A stretch of DNA of 7,912 nucleotides from Candidatus Pacearchaeota archaeon CG10_big_fil_rev_8_21_14_0_10_30_48 (GCA_002763155.1 PFCU01000030.1:1965-9876); one strand, 5' to 3'. Positions 1-4,772 are shown, counted from the stretch's first letter. The notes: generated by a model not told the origin, from the letters alone. Translations and numbers: made by a program.

Positions 1-494
1 AAAAAATAAATAGAATAAATATTATTGCAAACATCGTCGAAAAATACTCTTCTACAGAAAAACAATATATTTCTCTAACAATCGATGACGCTTCCGGCCA
101 AATTAGGTTAAAAATTTTCGGAGACGATGTTCAAAAATTCAGCGACATAAATCAAGGCGACAGCGTCTTAGTTATAGGATTGCTAAGAAATTACAATGAT
201 GAAATTTACATCACTCCTGAAATAATCAGAAAACAAGACCCGCGATATCTTTTAGTCCGAAAATTAGAATTTGAAAAATACGCTCCAAAAGAAGTAAACC
301 ATCAAGAAAGATTTGCATTATCTGATAAAATTATTAATAAAATTAAAGAGGCGGAACCAGAAGGTATCGGAATGGATAAACTTATTGAAGAGTTACATGA
401 AAGTGCAGATTTAATTAATCAAGAAATTAAGAAGGCCTTAGAAGGGGGAATTATTTACGAACCTCGTCCCGGAATGTTGAGATATTTGGGTTAA
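1..494 (+). CDS. RPA32-like OB-fold/winged-helix single-stranded DNA-binding protein (5' truncated)
   Basis: The frame is open from the window edge (first full codon at 3) with no in-frame ATG, so the true start lies upstream. The TTG at 180 cuts through the OB fold and is not the start. The visible 163 residues hold an OB fold at about 1-75 (NRINIIANIV strand, then a TIDDASGQIRLKIFG beta pair, then GDSVLVIG and EIYITPEII strands). A helical linker at 78-100 and a winged-helix domain at 104-163 (RFALSDKIINKIKE..., IIYEPRPGMLRYLG) follow. OB plus C-terminal winged helix is the layout of RPA32 and the archaeal RPA-associated proteins, which bind single-stranded DNA in replication and repair. 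The expected role is inferred from this architecture. The missing N-terminus is probably a few dozen residues, judging from relatives. A hairpin follows the stop codon immediately. Confidence 0.8.
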   Translation, partial: KINRINIIANIVEKYSSTEKQYISLTIDDASGQIRLKIFGDDVQKFSDINQGDSVLVIGLLRNYNDEIYITPEIIRKQDPRYLLVRKLEFEKYAPKEVNHQERFALSDKIINKIKEAEPEGIGMDKLIEELHESADLINQEIKKALEGGIIYEPRPGMLRYLG

Positions 495-533
495 CGCGAC
501 CTTCGGTCGTGTAGATTGGACATCTTCAATGTC
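494..533 (+). terminator. Two tandem hairpins after the OB-fold gene
   Basis: The first hairpin (494-512) pairs ACGCGACC with GGTCGTGT around a TTC triloop, including one G-T pair, and begins on the last base of the stop codon. The second (519-533) pairs GACAT with ATGTC around a five-base loop. No U-run follows, so action as a terminator or 3'-end stabiliser is inference. Confidence 0.4.
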
Positions 534-681
534 TTAACGATACGCATTTGACTCTGTTTAAATGCTTCGCTTATTTAATTAATAAATCTGACTAATAATT
601 TTTAAGGTTGTATTATTTATTTTCAATCACCTATATAATGAGTGAAACGAGTATTTTAATTGGCGCGACCGAAGGGAGCGC
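495..681. other. Convergent intergenic region, hairpin-rich, no gene
   Basis: This gap separates the 3' ends of the OB-fold gene (+) and the ZIP gene (-). It holds the two hairpins at 494-533, a third inverted repeat GCATTT (544-549)/AAATGC (560-565) with a ten-base loop, an AT-rich stretch, and a GC-rich word at 662-681. I found no convincing gene. A 33-codon frame from the ATG at 638 runs into the ZIP gene antisense and is considered spurious. Confidence 0.55.
663..681 (-). repeat. GC-rich imperfect palindrome abutting the ZIP stop codon
   Basis: GCGC (663-666) pairs with GCGC (678-681), enclosing CC-GAAG-GG. On the minus strand it contains the ten-base word CCTTCGGTCG, which occurs identically on the plus strand at 500-509 after the OB-fold gene. 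Each convergent gene thus ends against a copy of the same word in inverted orientation. It is probably a dispersed REP-like element or a 3'-end structure. Confidence 0.45.
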
Positions 682-1431
682 TTATCCTAAAAACAACAAA
701 CCAGCCATCATTAAAATTCCCAAAATAAAGAAAGTTAACTGAATTATTGAAGATTTTGTTTTTGAATTTTTATGTAATTCTGGAAGTAAATCAGCTGTTG
801 CAATATAAATAAAGTTTCCGGCGGCAAAAGGAATTAAGAAAGTAATCAATGCTTGAGATTGCAAACTAAATATTAAAGTAATAATGGCTCCTGCAAAAGC
901 AGTCAAAGCAATAAGGAAATTTGCCAACATCGCTTTTTTCTTTGTATAACCTCCATAAATCAAAACACCATATTCAGAAATTTCTTGAGGAATTTCATGA
1001 AAAACCACTGCAATAGTTGTGGCAATTCCCACAGGTATTGAAATTAAATAAGAAGCCGCAATAATTATACCGTCGATAAAATTATGAACACCATCTCCAA
1101 CAAGATTCATAGTTGTCAAAGGATGAGGATGTTCTTTTGAGGTTATATGATGACAATGCCTCCAATGAATAAATTTTTCAATTGAAAATGAAAAACCGAT
1201 TCCAATTAAAATATAACTTGAAACCAACAAACTAAATCCATTTTTCTCAACACTCTCCGGAATTAAATGAATAAACGCGTCCCCAAGCAAAGCCCCTGCT
1301 GAAAATGCAATTGTATAAATCAAAAGTTTCTCTAATTTTTTTTCTTTAACTCCTAAAACAAAAATTCCTCCAAAAGACGCTAAAGAAACTACCAAGACAC
1401 TTAACAGCGTATAAATCCATGTTTCTAACAT
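682..1431 (-). CDS. ZIP-family divalent metal transporter
   Basis: This 249-aa, roughly eight-helix membrane protein carries ZIP (SLC39) signatures. TM2 has LLGDAFIHLIPES (D51, H55). TM4 has the metal-site motif HNFIDG (H116, N117, D120, G121). TM5 has HEIPQE (H145, E146, Q149, E150). A His-rich loop (HWRHCHH at 89-95, then HPHP at 101-104) sits between TM3 and TM4 and is a typical metal-binding loop. ZIP proteins bring zinc, iron or manganese into the cytoplasm; the metal cannot be read from sequence. HEIPQE with a long His loop resembles the LIV-1/ZIP7-like branch. The ATG at 1431 has no clear Shine-Dalgarno and lies only 30 nt after the preceding gene on the same strand, so co-transcription with the two small membrane proteins upstream is likely. 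Length is normal for prokaryotic ZIPs. Confidence 0.93.
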   Translation of the reverse strand: MLETWIYTLLSVLVVSLASFGGIFVLGVKEKKLEKLLIYTIAFSAGALLGDAFIHLIPESVEKNGFSLLVSSYILIGIGFSFSIEKFIHWRHCHHITSKEHPHPLTTMNLVGDGVHNFIDGIIIAASYLISIPVGIATTIAVVFHEIPQEISEYGVLIYGGYTKKKAMLANFLIALTAFAGAIITLIFSLQSQALITFLIPFAAGNFIYIATADLLPELHKNSKTKSSIIQLTFFILGILMMAGLLFLG

Positions 1432-1461
1432 CTTTAGAAAAGGAAGAATTAGTTTTTAATT

Positions 1462-1716
1462 CTATCTGTTAATAACACGAATTATAAAATAAGAAACAAT
1501 TCCTGCAATTATTAACCCCATAATCAAATTAAAATAATTAATAAAATAAATATTTGAAAAATGATATACTCCCCATAAAACTATTGAGCCAGTTGTGTCA
1601 GCCGGGCAGGGGGTTGTGATGCATCTAATTCCATTGTCGAAATTTATGAAAGGGACAAATATTATGAAGAGAATTAAACATAAAATTACAGAAAGAATTA
1701 ATTGTTTGTTTTTCAT
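1462..1716 (-). CDS. Small two-TM membrane protein with CxxxxCP motif, function unknown
   Basis: The 84 residues show a hydrophobic helix at 5-24, a short loop with GIRCITTPCPADTTGS (C32, C37), and a second helix at about 62-81 ending in a basic tail (RVINR). The ATG (1714-1716) overlaps the TGA of the 189-aa gene upstream as ATGA, the usual sign of translational coupling. A two-Cys loop followed by a Pro is reminiscent of small conserved membrane proteins in DPANN and CPR genomes, which I recall only as uncharacterised. The paired cysteines probably face outward and could form a disulfide or bind metal. The ZIP gene follows 30 nt downstream. I do not recognise a named family, so no function is assigned. 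Coding status is supported by the overlap, the spacing and a sensible membrane topology. Confidence 0.7.
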   Translation of the reverse strand: MKNKQLILSVILCLILFIIFVPFINFDNGIRCITTPCPADTTGSIVLWGVYHFSNIYFINYFNLIMGLIIAGIVSYFIIRVINR

Positions 1717-2282
1717 CTTTTTTTCTTTAATTTTCCTCTATGGCTATTCAACCAATAAGCAAGGTAAATTACTAAAACTAATCCAACTATTGAAATTGCA
1801 AATCTAAACCAATCTCCAGCATATTGCCAATAGCTTCCAGCTCCATAAATCAAAGTTATTACTCCGCCACCCATTATTCCTGCTCCGACAGCTTCGAGAT
1901 TAAAAAGTTTACCTCCAAGTAAAAGTAAGAAAATTCCTAAAACTAAAGTAACAATAAAAAGATTTTTCGAATATTTTTCATTAGAAGTATCATAATCATT
2001 TTGACATTTTTCATATTCTCTTTGTTGAATTATTTGATAATCACAAGATAAAAACTCGCAATTATTTTTTGGGTCTCTGCCAACATAAGATCCATCAGGA
2101 CATTGCTTTGCATCTTGTGTGCAAACAGTATTTTCATCAACTAATTTCGGTGTTATTGAATTTACATTTCCACAAAAATCTTCCCAATTAAGACTTGGAT
2201 AAAAAGTTTGAATTCCAGTAAAAATTACTAAAAAAGCCAAAAAAGTAATTGCAATTCCCAAAACAATATTCTTGATTTGCAT
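1713..2282 (-). CDS. Membrane protein with Cys-rich extracytoplasmic domain, function unknown
   Basis: This 189-aa protein has an N-terminal helix (about 5-25, signal anchor), a soluble domain at 30-105 with six cysteines (C37, C54, C61, C75, C80, C93), then three hydrophobic helices (about 106-124, 130-150, 160-178) and a very basic tail (HRGKLKKKR). The core CTQDAKQCPDGSYVGR plus NNCEFLSC matches a short Cys-rich module common in surface and membrane proteins of DPANN archaea and CPR bacteria, recalled from general familiarity and not searched. The even number of cysteines suggests disulfides outside the cell. The ATG at 2280-2282 lies about 25 nt from a TATA box at 2305-2312, fitting a leaderless transcript. 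It would be the first gene of an operon with the 84-aa protein and the ZIP transporter. A metal-related or envelope role is possible but unproven. Confidence 0.75.
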   Translation of the reverse strand: MQIKNIVLGIAITFLAFLVIFTGIQTFYPSLNWEDFCGNVNSITPKLVDENTVCTQDAKQCPDGSYVGRDPKNNCEFLSCDYQIIQQREYEKCQNDYDTSNEKYSKNLFIVTLVLGIFLLLLGGKLFNLEAVGAGIMGGGVITLIYGAGSYWQYAGDWFRFAISIVGLVLVIYLAYWLNSHRGKLKKKR

Positions 2283-2296
2283 GATAAAATAAAGCG

Positions 2297-2313
2297 CCTC
2301 GAGGTTATAAAGG
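2297..2313. promoter_or_regulatory. Shared divergent TATA box with flanking palindrome
   Basis: GGTTATAAAGG (2303-2313) reads as a TATA box on both strands because its core TTATAA (2305-2310) is self-complementary. Its centre is about 25.5 nt from the ATG of the minus-strand membrane protein (A at 2282) and about 26.5 nt from the ATG of aIF2-beta (A at 2334). Archaeal initiation falls about 25 nt from the TATA centre, so both mRNAs could be leaderless. A perfect 8-bp palindrome, CCTCGAGG (2297-2304), abuts the box and could be an operator. Confidence 0.6.
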
Positions 2314-2333
2314 TTTTTAAAGTTCCAAAATCT

Positions 2334-2750
2334 ATGGAACCTATGGAAAATTATGAAGAATTATTAAACAAAGCGTATACTGAAGTCAAAGAAGTCACCC
2401 ATAGTGGAGAACGTTTCAAAATGATAGAGGTCAAAATAGAAATCACAGGAAATAAAACAGTTATTTGTAACTTTATCCAAATACTCTCTCACATAAGAAG
2501 AAAATCAGATGAATTGTGTAAATTTCTTTCAAAAGAATTAGCTACTCAATGTAAAACTGATGGAGAAAGATTAATCTTAAACCGAAAAATCCCAAGCCAA
2601 AAAGTAAATGAAAAAATAAATTTATATGTGACCAAGTTTGTTATTTGTAAAGAATGTAAAAAACCAGATACTAAAATTCTCAAAGAAGGACCTGTAAGTT
2701 TCACACATTGTCTTGCTTGCGGAGCTAAACACGCTTTAGGTAAAATTTAA
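2334..2750 (+). CDS. Translation initiation factor aIF2 subunit beta
   Basis: aIF2-beta is part of the heterotrimer that delivers initiator Met-tRNA to the small ribosomal subunit. From the ATG at 2334 the product has 138 aa, a normal archaeal length. It shows the N-terminal helix (MENYEELLNKAY), the central alpha/beta domain (NKTVICNF, DELCKFLSKELATQ, GERLILNRK) and the C-terminal zinc ribbon with C105xxC108 (VICKECKKPDT) and C126xxC129 (HCLACGAKH). A frame from a TTG at 2277 would add 19 residues but reads across the promoter, so it is rejected. The ATG at 2343 is an equally good family start (135 aa). TATA at 2305-2312 is about 26 nt before 2334, which favours a leaderless start there. It leads a co-directional set of translation genes. 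Confidence 0.93.
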   Translation: MEPMENYEELLNKAYTEVKEVTHSGERFKMIEVKIEITGNKTVICNFIQILSHIRRKSDELCKFLSKELATQCKTDGERLILNRKIPSQKVNEKINLYVTKFVICKECKKPDTKILKEGPVSFTHCLACGAKHALGKI

Positions 2751-2764
2751 TTAAATTAAATTTT
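2742..2764 (+). repeat. AT-only 11+1+11 palindrome spanning the aIF2-beta stop codon
   Basis: AAAATTTAATT (2742-2752), one central A, then its exact reverse complement (2754-2764). The TAA stop codon (2748-2750) lies inside the left arm. In RNA the ends could fold into an A-U hairpin, possibly a 3'-end structure. Low-complexity AT sequence makes chance a real alternative. Confidence 0.35.
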
Positions 2765-2802
2765 CAACAAATTAGTTTTAGAGACCAATAAACTAAATAA
2801 AT

Positions 2803-2862
2803 TTTTTATACAAGCATTTTTAAACGGAAAATTCTATAAGGAAATATAAATCACACGGAGGT
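2803..2862 (+). promoter_or_regulatory. Promoter and Shine-Dalgarno of the DUF5679-like gene
   Basis: TTTTTATA (2803-2810) and TTTTTAAA (2816-2823) are TATA candidates that would place transcription starts near 2832 or 2845. A full Shine-Dalgarno, GGAGGT (2857-2862), sits just 3 nt before the ATG at 2866. This is the strongest ribosome-binding site in the window; most neighbours lack one. Confidence 0.5.
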
Positions 2863-2865
2863 ATT

Positions 2866-3054
2866 ATGGTACAAGGACATTGCATGAAATGTAAGACAAA
2901 GCGCGATATGAAGGACGCAACTTTAAGTGCGACACCTAGGGGAACTTATATGGGCAAAGGAATTTGCACAACATGTGGAACTAGAATGAGCGCAATTATG
3001 TCTAAGGATAACGCTGAAAAAGCACTTGCTAAAGGCGAAGCTAAAAAAGCTTAA
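2866..3054 (+). CDS. Small zinc-ribbon protein, DUF5679-like
   Basis: The 62-aa protein opens with VQGHCMKCKTKRDM (C6, C9) and continues to GICTTCGTRM (C34, C37), a treble-clef or zinc-ribbon pair of CxxC knuckles matching the DUF5679 pattern of short archaeal proteins. The tail after residue 45 is rich in Ala and Lys (AEKALAKGEAKKA) and probably disordered or helical, longer than the bare domain. The function of this family is not established to my knowledge. A CxxC/CxxC mini-protein in a run of translation genes suggests RNA or ribosome association, which is inference. A strong Shine-Dalgarno and ATG fix the start. T-rich sequence follows the stop (3055-3085), a likely archaeal oligo-T termination zone before aIF1A. 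Confidence 0.8.
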   Translation: MVQGHCMKCKTKRDMKDATLSATPRGTYMGKGICTTCGTRMSAIMSKDNAEKALAKGEAKKA

Positions 3055-3089
3055 TTTTACTTTTTAATTTTTCTCCTTAATTTTTTAAA

Positions 3090-3422
3090 ATGAAAGACAA
3101 TAAAGCTAAACTGGATTCGGAACAAACAGAAGTTAAAATTCGAGTAAAGATACCTAGGGAAGGCCAAGTTATTGGAATAATAGACCAACGAGTTGGAGGA
3201 AGCAGGATGTTGGTCAAATGTGCTGATGGAAAAACACGAAATTGCAAAGTTCCTGGAAGACTAAGACGAGCTATGTGGTTGCGTGAAGGAGATTATGTTA
3301 TTGTAGAACCTTGGGAATTCGAAGATACTAAAGGAAATATTATGTTTAAATATACTCCTGCAGCAGTATCTCAACTCAAAGATAGAGGACTTCTAAAAGG
3401 AATTAATAGTGATGAATTGTAA
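3090..3422 (+). CDS. Translation initiation factor aIF1A
   Basis: This 110-aa protein is a clear eIF1A/aIF1A. A basic, unstructured N-terminus (1-20) precedes an S1-like OB fold with family blocks PREGQVIGIIDQRVGGSRML, KCADGKTRNCKVPGRLRRAM, WLREGDYVIVEPWEFED and GNIMFKYTPAAVSQL. It binds the ribosomal A site of the small subunit and, with aIF1 and aIF2, promotes start-codon selection. The ATG at 3090 has no Shine-Dalgarno. A TATA-like TTTTTAAT (3061-3068) about 26 nt upstream could give a leaderless transcript, although readthrough from the zinc-ribbon gene is also possible. The TAA overlaps the ATG of the KH-protein gene by one base (TAATG at 3420-3424), so the two are translationally coupled. 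In many archaea a RIO1 kinase gene sits between these two; it is absent here. Confidence 0.96.
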   Translation: MKDNKAKLDSEQTEVKIRVKIPREGQVIGIIDQRVGGSRMLVKCADGKTRNCKVPGRLRRAMWLREGDYVIVEPWEFEDTKGNIMFKYTPAAVSQLKDRGLLKGINSDEL

Positions 3423-3919
3423 TGGTAAAGAAAATCCTTATCAAATCCGCTCGAAAATTAATTCAAAATAAGAAAGAAATAGAAGATAAACTTAATGTAA
3501 GAATTTTAATTAGAGGAACTAATGTTTCTATTTCTGGAAAAGCAATCGACGAACATTTTGCTGAAAGAGTTATTTTAGCTTTAGATTATAAATTTTTAAT
3601 TGAAGAGGCATTACTTTTAAAAGATGAAACATTCGATTTCAAAATATTACATATTAAAGATCACACACATAGACATGACCTTAACATAATCAAAGGAAGA
3701 ATTATAGGCACTAAAGGAAAAACACTTGGCACTCTTAGAGAATTAACAGGATGTGAAGTTGCTGTAAAAGAAAACACTGTAGCAATCATCGGGCCTGTTG
3801 AAAGAATCCACGAAGCTGAAGAAGCAATTATTGCGTTAATTAAAGGAAGCAAACAAGGAAATGTTTATGCACATTTAGAAAGTCTTAATAGAGGCAGAAG
3901 AATAAGAAGAAATGATTAA
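3422..3919 (+). CDS. KH-domain RNA-binding protein, archaeal Dim2/Pno1 (Krr1-type) family
   Basis: The 165-aa protein has two KH-like units. The first (about 1-65) is degenerate and lacks a GxxG loop. The second (about 75-142) has IIKGRIIGTKGKTLGTL with GTKG at 96-99, followed by LTGCEVAVKENTVAIIG and a helix. The C-terminus GSKQGNVYAHLESLN plus a basic tail (RGRRIRR) is diagnostic of the Dim2/Pno1 family, which binds near the 3' end of small-subunit rRNA and acts in 16S rRNA maturation together with the Nob1 nuclease. The start is set by the TAATG overlap with aIF1A. Length is slightly below the usual 170-190 aa. The pairing with aIF1A is conserved in archaea, supporting the call. Confidence 0.93.
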   Translation: MVKKILIKSARKLIQNKKEIEDKLNVRILIRGTNVSISGKAIDEHFAERVILALDYKFLIEEALLLKDETFDFKILHIKDHTHRHDLNIIKGRIIGTKGKTLGTLRELTGCEVAVKENTVAIIGPVERIHEAEEAIIALIKGSKQGNVYAHLESLNRGRRIRRND

Positions 3920-3956
3920 TTCAATTAAAATTCCACAAATCAAATAATTAGATAAT

Positions 3957-3964
3957 TTTATAAA
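3957..3964 (+). promoter_or_regulatory. TATA box of tRNA-Asn
   Basis: TTTATAAA is centred about 29 nt before the first base of the tRNA, the usual archaeal spacing for a promoter initiating at or a few bases before the mature 5' end. The 70-bp gap after the KH-protein gene holds nothing else recognisable. Confidence 0.65.
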
Positions 3965-3989
3965 TGATTTCTGCGGAGATTAGTTATGT

Positions 3990-4062
3990 GCCCCGGTAGC
4001 TCAGCAGGTAGAGCGAACGGCTGTTAACCGTTAGGTCGAAGGTTCGAGTCCTTTCTGGGGCG
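3990..4062 (+). tRNA. tRNA-Asn (anticodon GTT)
   Basis: The 73-nt cloverleaf is complete. Acceptor GCCCCGG (3990-3996) pairs with CTGGGGC (4055-4061), with one G-T, and the discriminator is G4062. D stem GCTC/GAGC (3999-4002/4011-4014). Anticodon stem AACGG/CCGTT (4016-4020/4028-4032) with loop CTGTTAA gives GTT at 4023-4025. Variable loop AGGTC. T stem GAAGG/CCTTT (4038-4042/4050-4054) with loop TTCGAGT. There is no intron and the CCA end is not encoded. Only TTT follows directly, whereas the downstream copies of the tRNA tail are followed by six Ts. Confidence 0.97.
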
Positions 4063-4065
4063 TTT
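4045..4065 (+). repeat. tRNA-Asn 3'-end direct repeat, copy 1 (inside the tRNA)
   Basis: This 21-bp segment starts in the T loop (CGAGTCC...) and runs through the tRNA end plus TTT. It recurs identically at 4142-4162. A tRNA 3' end repeated downstream is the classic mark of an attachment site used by tyrosine integrases, although no integrase gene is visible here. Confidence 0.7.
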
Positions 4066-4141
4066 ATATAATAGTTACTCGAACCGAAGGTTTAGGTTTC
4101 GAAAAAAGTTCGAAATATAGCGAGCGACTTGTTCGCGACGC
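4063..4141. other. Spacer between tRNA-tail copies 1 and 2, three hairpins, no gene
   Basis: Three stem-loops lie in a row: GAACC-GAA-GGTTT (4081-4093), TTTCGAA (4097-4103)/TTCGAAA (4109-4115) with a five-base loop, and GCGAGC (4120-4125)/GTTCGC (4131-4136) with a five-base loop. No coding frame is convincing. It could be a remnant of an inserted element, a small structured RNA transcribed through from the tRNA, or a REP-like cluster. Confidence 0.45.
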
Positions 4142-4166
4142 CGAGTCCTTTCTGGGGCGTTTTTTC
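4142..4166 (+). repeat. tRNA-Asn 3'-end direct repeat, copy 2, followed by T6
   Basis: Positions 4142-4162 repeat the tRNA-Asn end (4045-4065) exactly over 21 bp, and the T-run is extended to six (4160-4165). It has no tRNA body upstream, so it is not a functional tRNA. The oligo-T would act as an archaeal terminator. It may be the tRNA end displaced by an insertion. Confidence 0.7.
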
Positions 4167-4201
4167 TTAAATTTAATCTCATCCTAAAAATCACAAAAAC
4201 A

Positions 4202-4221
4202 TTTAAATATACATATGTATA
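4202..4221 (+). promoter_or_regulatory. Toxin-antitoxin promoter and palindromic operator
   Basis: TTTAAATA (4202-4209) is a TATA box centred about 25 nt before the antitoxin ATG at 4231, which suggests a leaderless transcript. Overlapping its end is a perfect 14-bp palindrome, TATACATATGTATA (4208-4221), between the TATA box and the start codon. Binding of the ribbon-helix-helix antitoxin here would block transcription. Such autoregulation is standard for these operons but inferred for this one. Confidence 0.6.
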
Positions 4222-4230
4222 CAAAAATAC

Positions 4231-4467
4231 ATGGAAACAACAGTTCGTTTAAATGTTCAGACAAAAGAAGAATTAAATAAATTCAAACAATATAAAAATG
4301 AAAGCTATGATGAATTAATTAGAAAATTAATTTACATTGCAAAAACGTGTGAGAACGAACCAAAATTATCCCAAAAAACAATCAAAGAAATTAAAGAAGC
4401 CAGAGAAAAAGTTAAGAAAGGAGAATTCTATACAGAAGCGGAAGCAAAAAAAATACTCGGCTTATAA
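4231..4467 (+). CDS. Ribbon-helix-helix antitoxin (RelB/CopG-like)
   Basis: The 78-aa protein has an N-terminal ribbon-helix-helix-like segment: beta strand TTVRLNVQ (3-10), helix TKEELNKFKQY (11-21), then ESYDELIRKLIYIA (24-37). A charged helix, TIKEIKEAREKVKKGEFYT (50-68), follows and ends in EAEAKKILGL. The N-terminus resembles archaeal antitoxins that begin TTIRV...TKE..L...ES(Y/F)DE. The C-terminus resembles RelB, where this part wraps the toxin. It should dimerise on the promoter palindrome and neutralise the toxin encoded one base downstream. The ATG at 4231 is set by the TATA spacing. It lies in the patch bounded by tRNA-tail repeats, unlike the core genes around it, and was probably acquired with it. 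Confidence 0.82.
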   Translation: METTVRLNVQTKEELNKFKQYKNESYDELIRKLIYIAKTCENEPKLSQKTIKEIKEAREKVKKGEFYTEAEAKKILGL

Positions 4468-4468
4468 A

Positions 4469-4720
4469 ATGTATAAATTAATTTTTGAAAAAAGAGCTGT
4501 TCATGATCTAAATAAATTAGAAACAAAAATTAAAGAAAGAATTTGGAATAAACTTCAAGATTGCAAGGAAAACCCTTTTAGATTTTTTGAGAAATTAGTG
4601 GAAACACAAGGATTCAAATTAAGAGTAGGAGAATGGAGAATTATAGCAGATGTTCTTAAAGAAAAAGAAGTCATCATTATTTTACGAATTGGTCACAGAA
4701 AAAATATTTATGATAAATAA
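4469..4720 (+). CDS. RelE/ParE-superfamily toxin
   Basis: From the ATG at 4469, one base after the antitoxin stop, the product has 83 aa, normal for RelE-like toxins. MYKLIFEKRAVHDLNKLETK is the typical opening strand and helix with a conserved hydrophobic-Asp-Leu pattern. The core has FKLRVGEWRIIADV (strands carrying the conserved Arg residues) and the end IIILRIGHRKNIYDK matches the family's IGHR..(V/I)Y signature. Archaeal RelE proteins cleave mRNA in the ribosomal A site; ParE members poison gyrase. The GHRKN(I/V)Y ending favours a RelE-type mRNA interferase. A longer frame from 4337 overlaps the antitoxin and is not the gene. Antitoxin-first order with a 1-nt gap supports coupled translation. 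Whether it is active cannot be told from sequence. Confidence 0.85.
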   Translation: MYKLIFEKRAVHDLNKLETKIKERIWNKLQDCKENPFRFFEKLVETQGFKLRVGEWRIIADVLKEKEVIIILRIGHRKNIYDK

Positions 4721-4751
4721 ATATCCTATAATCTATTAATTTATCCTCGAC

Positions 4752-4772
4752 AAAAATTAATTCACTCGTGAA
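4752..4772 (-). terminator. Possible mcm terminator
   Basis: Read on the minus strand, about 40 nt after the mcm stop, TTCA-CGAG-TGAA forms a short stem (4761-4772) followed by TTAATTTTTG. A stem plus T-run is compatible with 3'-end formation for mcm. The stem is weak. Confidence 0.35.

Noticed and set aside
638..739. A 33-codon plus-strand frame from ATG at 638 preceded by TATATAA
   Set aside because: It consists of the hairpin word and then antisense of the ZIP 3' end. The TATA-like sequence touches the ATG, so the spacing is wrong for a promoter, and there is no ribosome-binding site.
1595..1807. A 70-codon plus-strand open frame
   Set aside because: It lies entirely antisense to the two small membrane-protein genes, which have operon spacing and sensible topology. 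Its own product resembles no protein.
2277..2333. TTG start that would extend aIF2-beta by 19 residues
   Set aside because: The extension runs over the TATA box and overlaps the divergent start codon. Family members begin near the ATGs at 2334/2343.
3661..3852. A 63-codon minus-strand open frame
   Set aside because: It is antisense to the conserved KH domain of the Dim2/Pno1 gene and has no start context.
4066..4141. Possible degraded second tRNA body upstream of tail copy 2
   Set aside because: Short similarities such as ACCG...TTAGGT...CGA need several insertions to align with the tRNA, and no D arm or anticodon arm can be drawn.
4337..4468. N-terminal extension of the RelE-like toxin overlapping the antitoxin
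   Set aside because: The extension is Lys-rich frame-shadow sequence of the antitoxin. The ATG at 4469 gives a normal-length toxin with the usual spacing.
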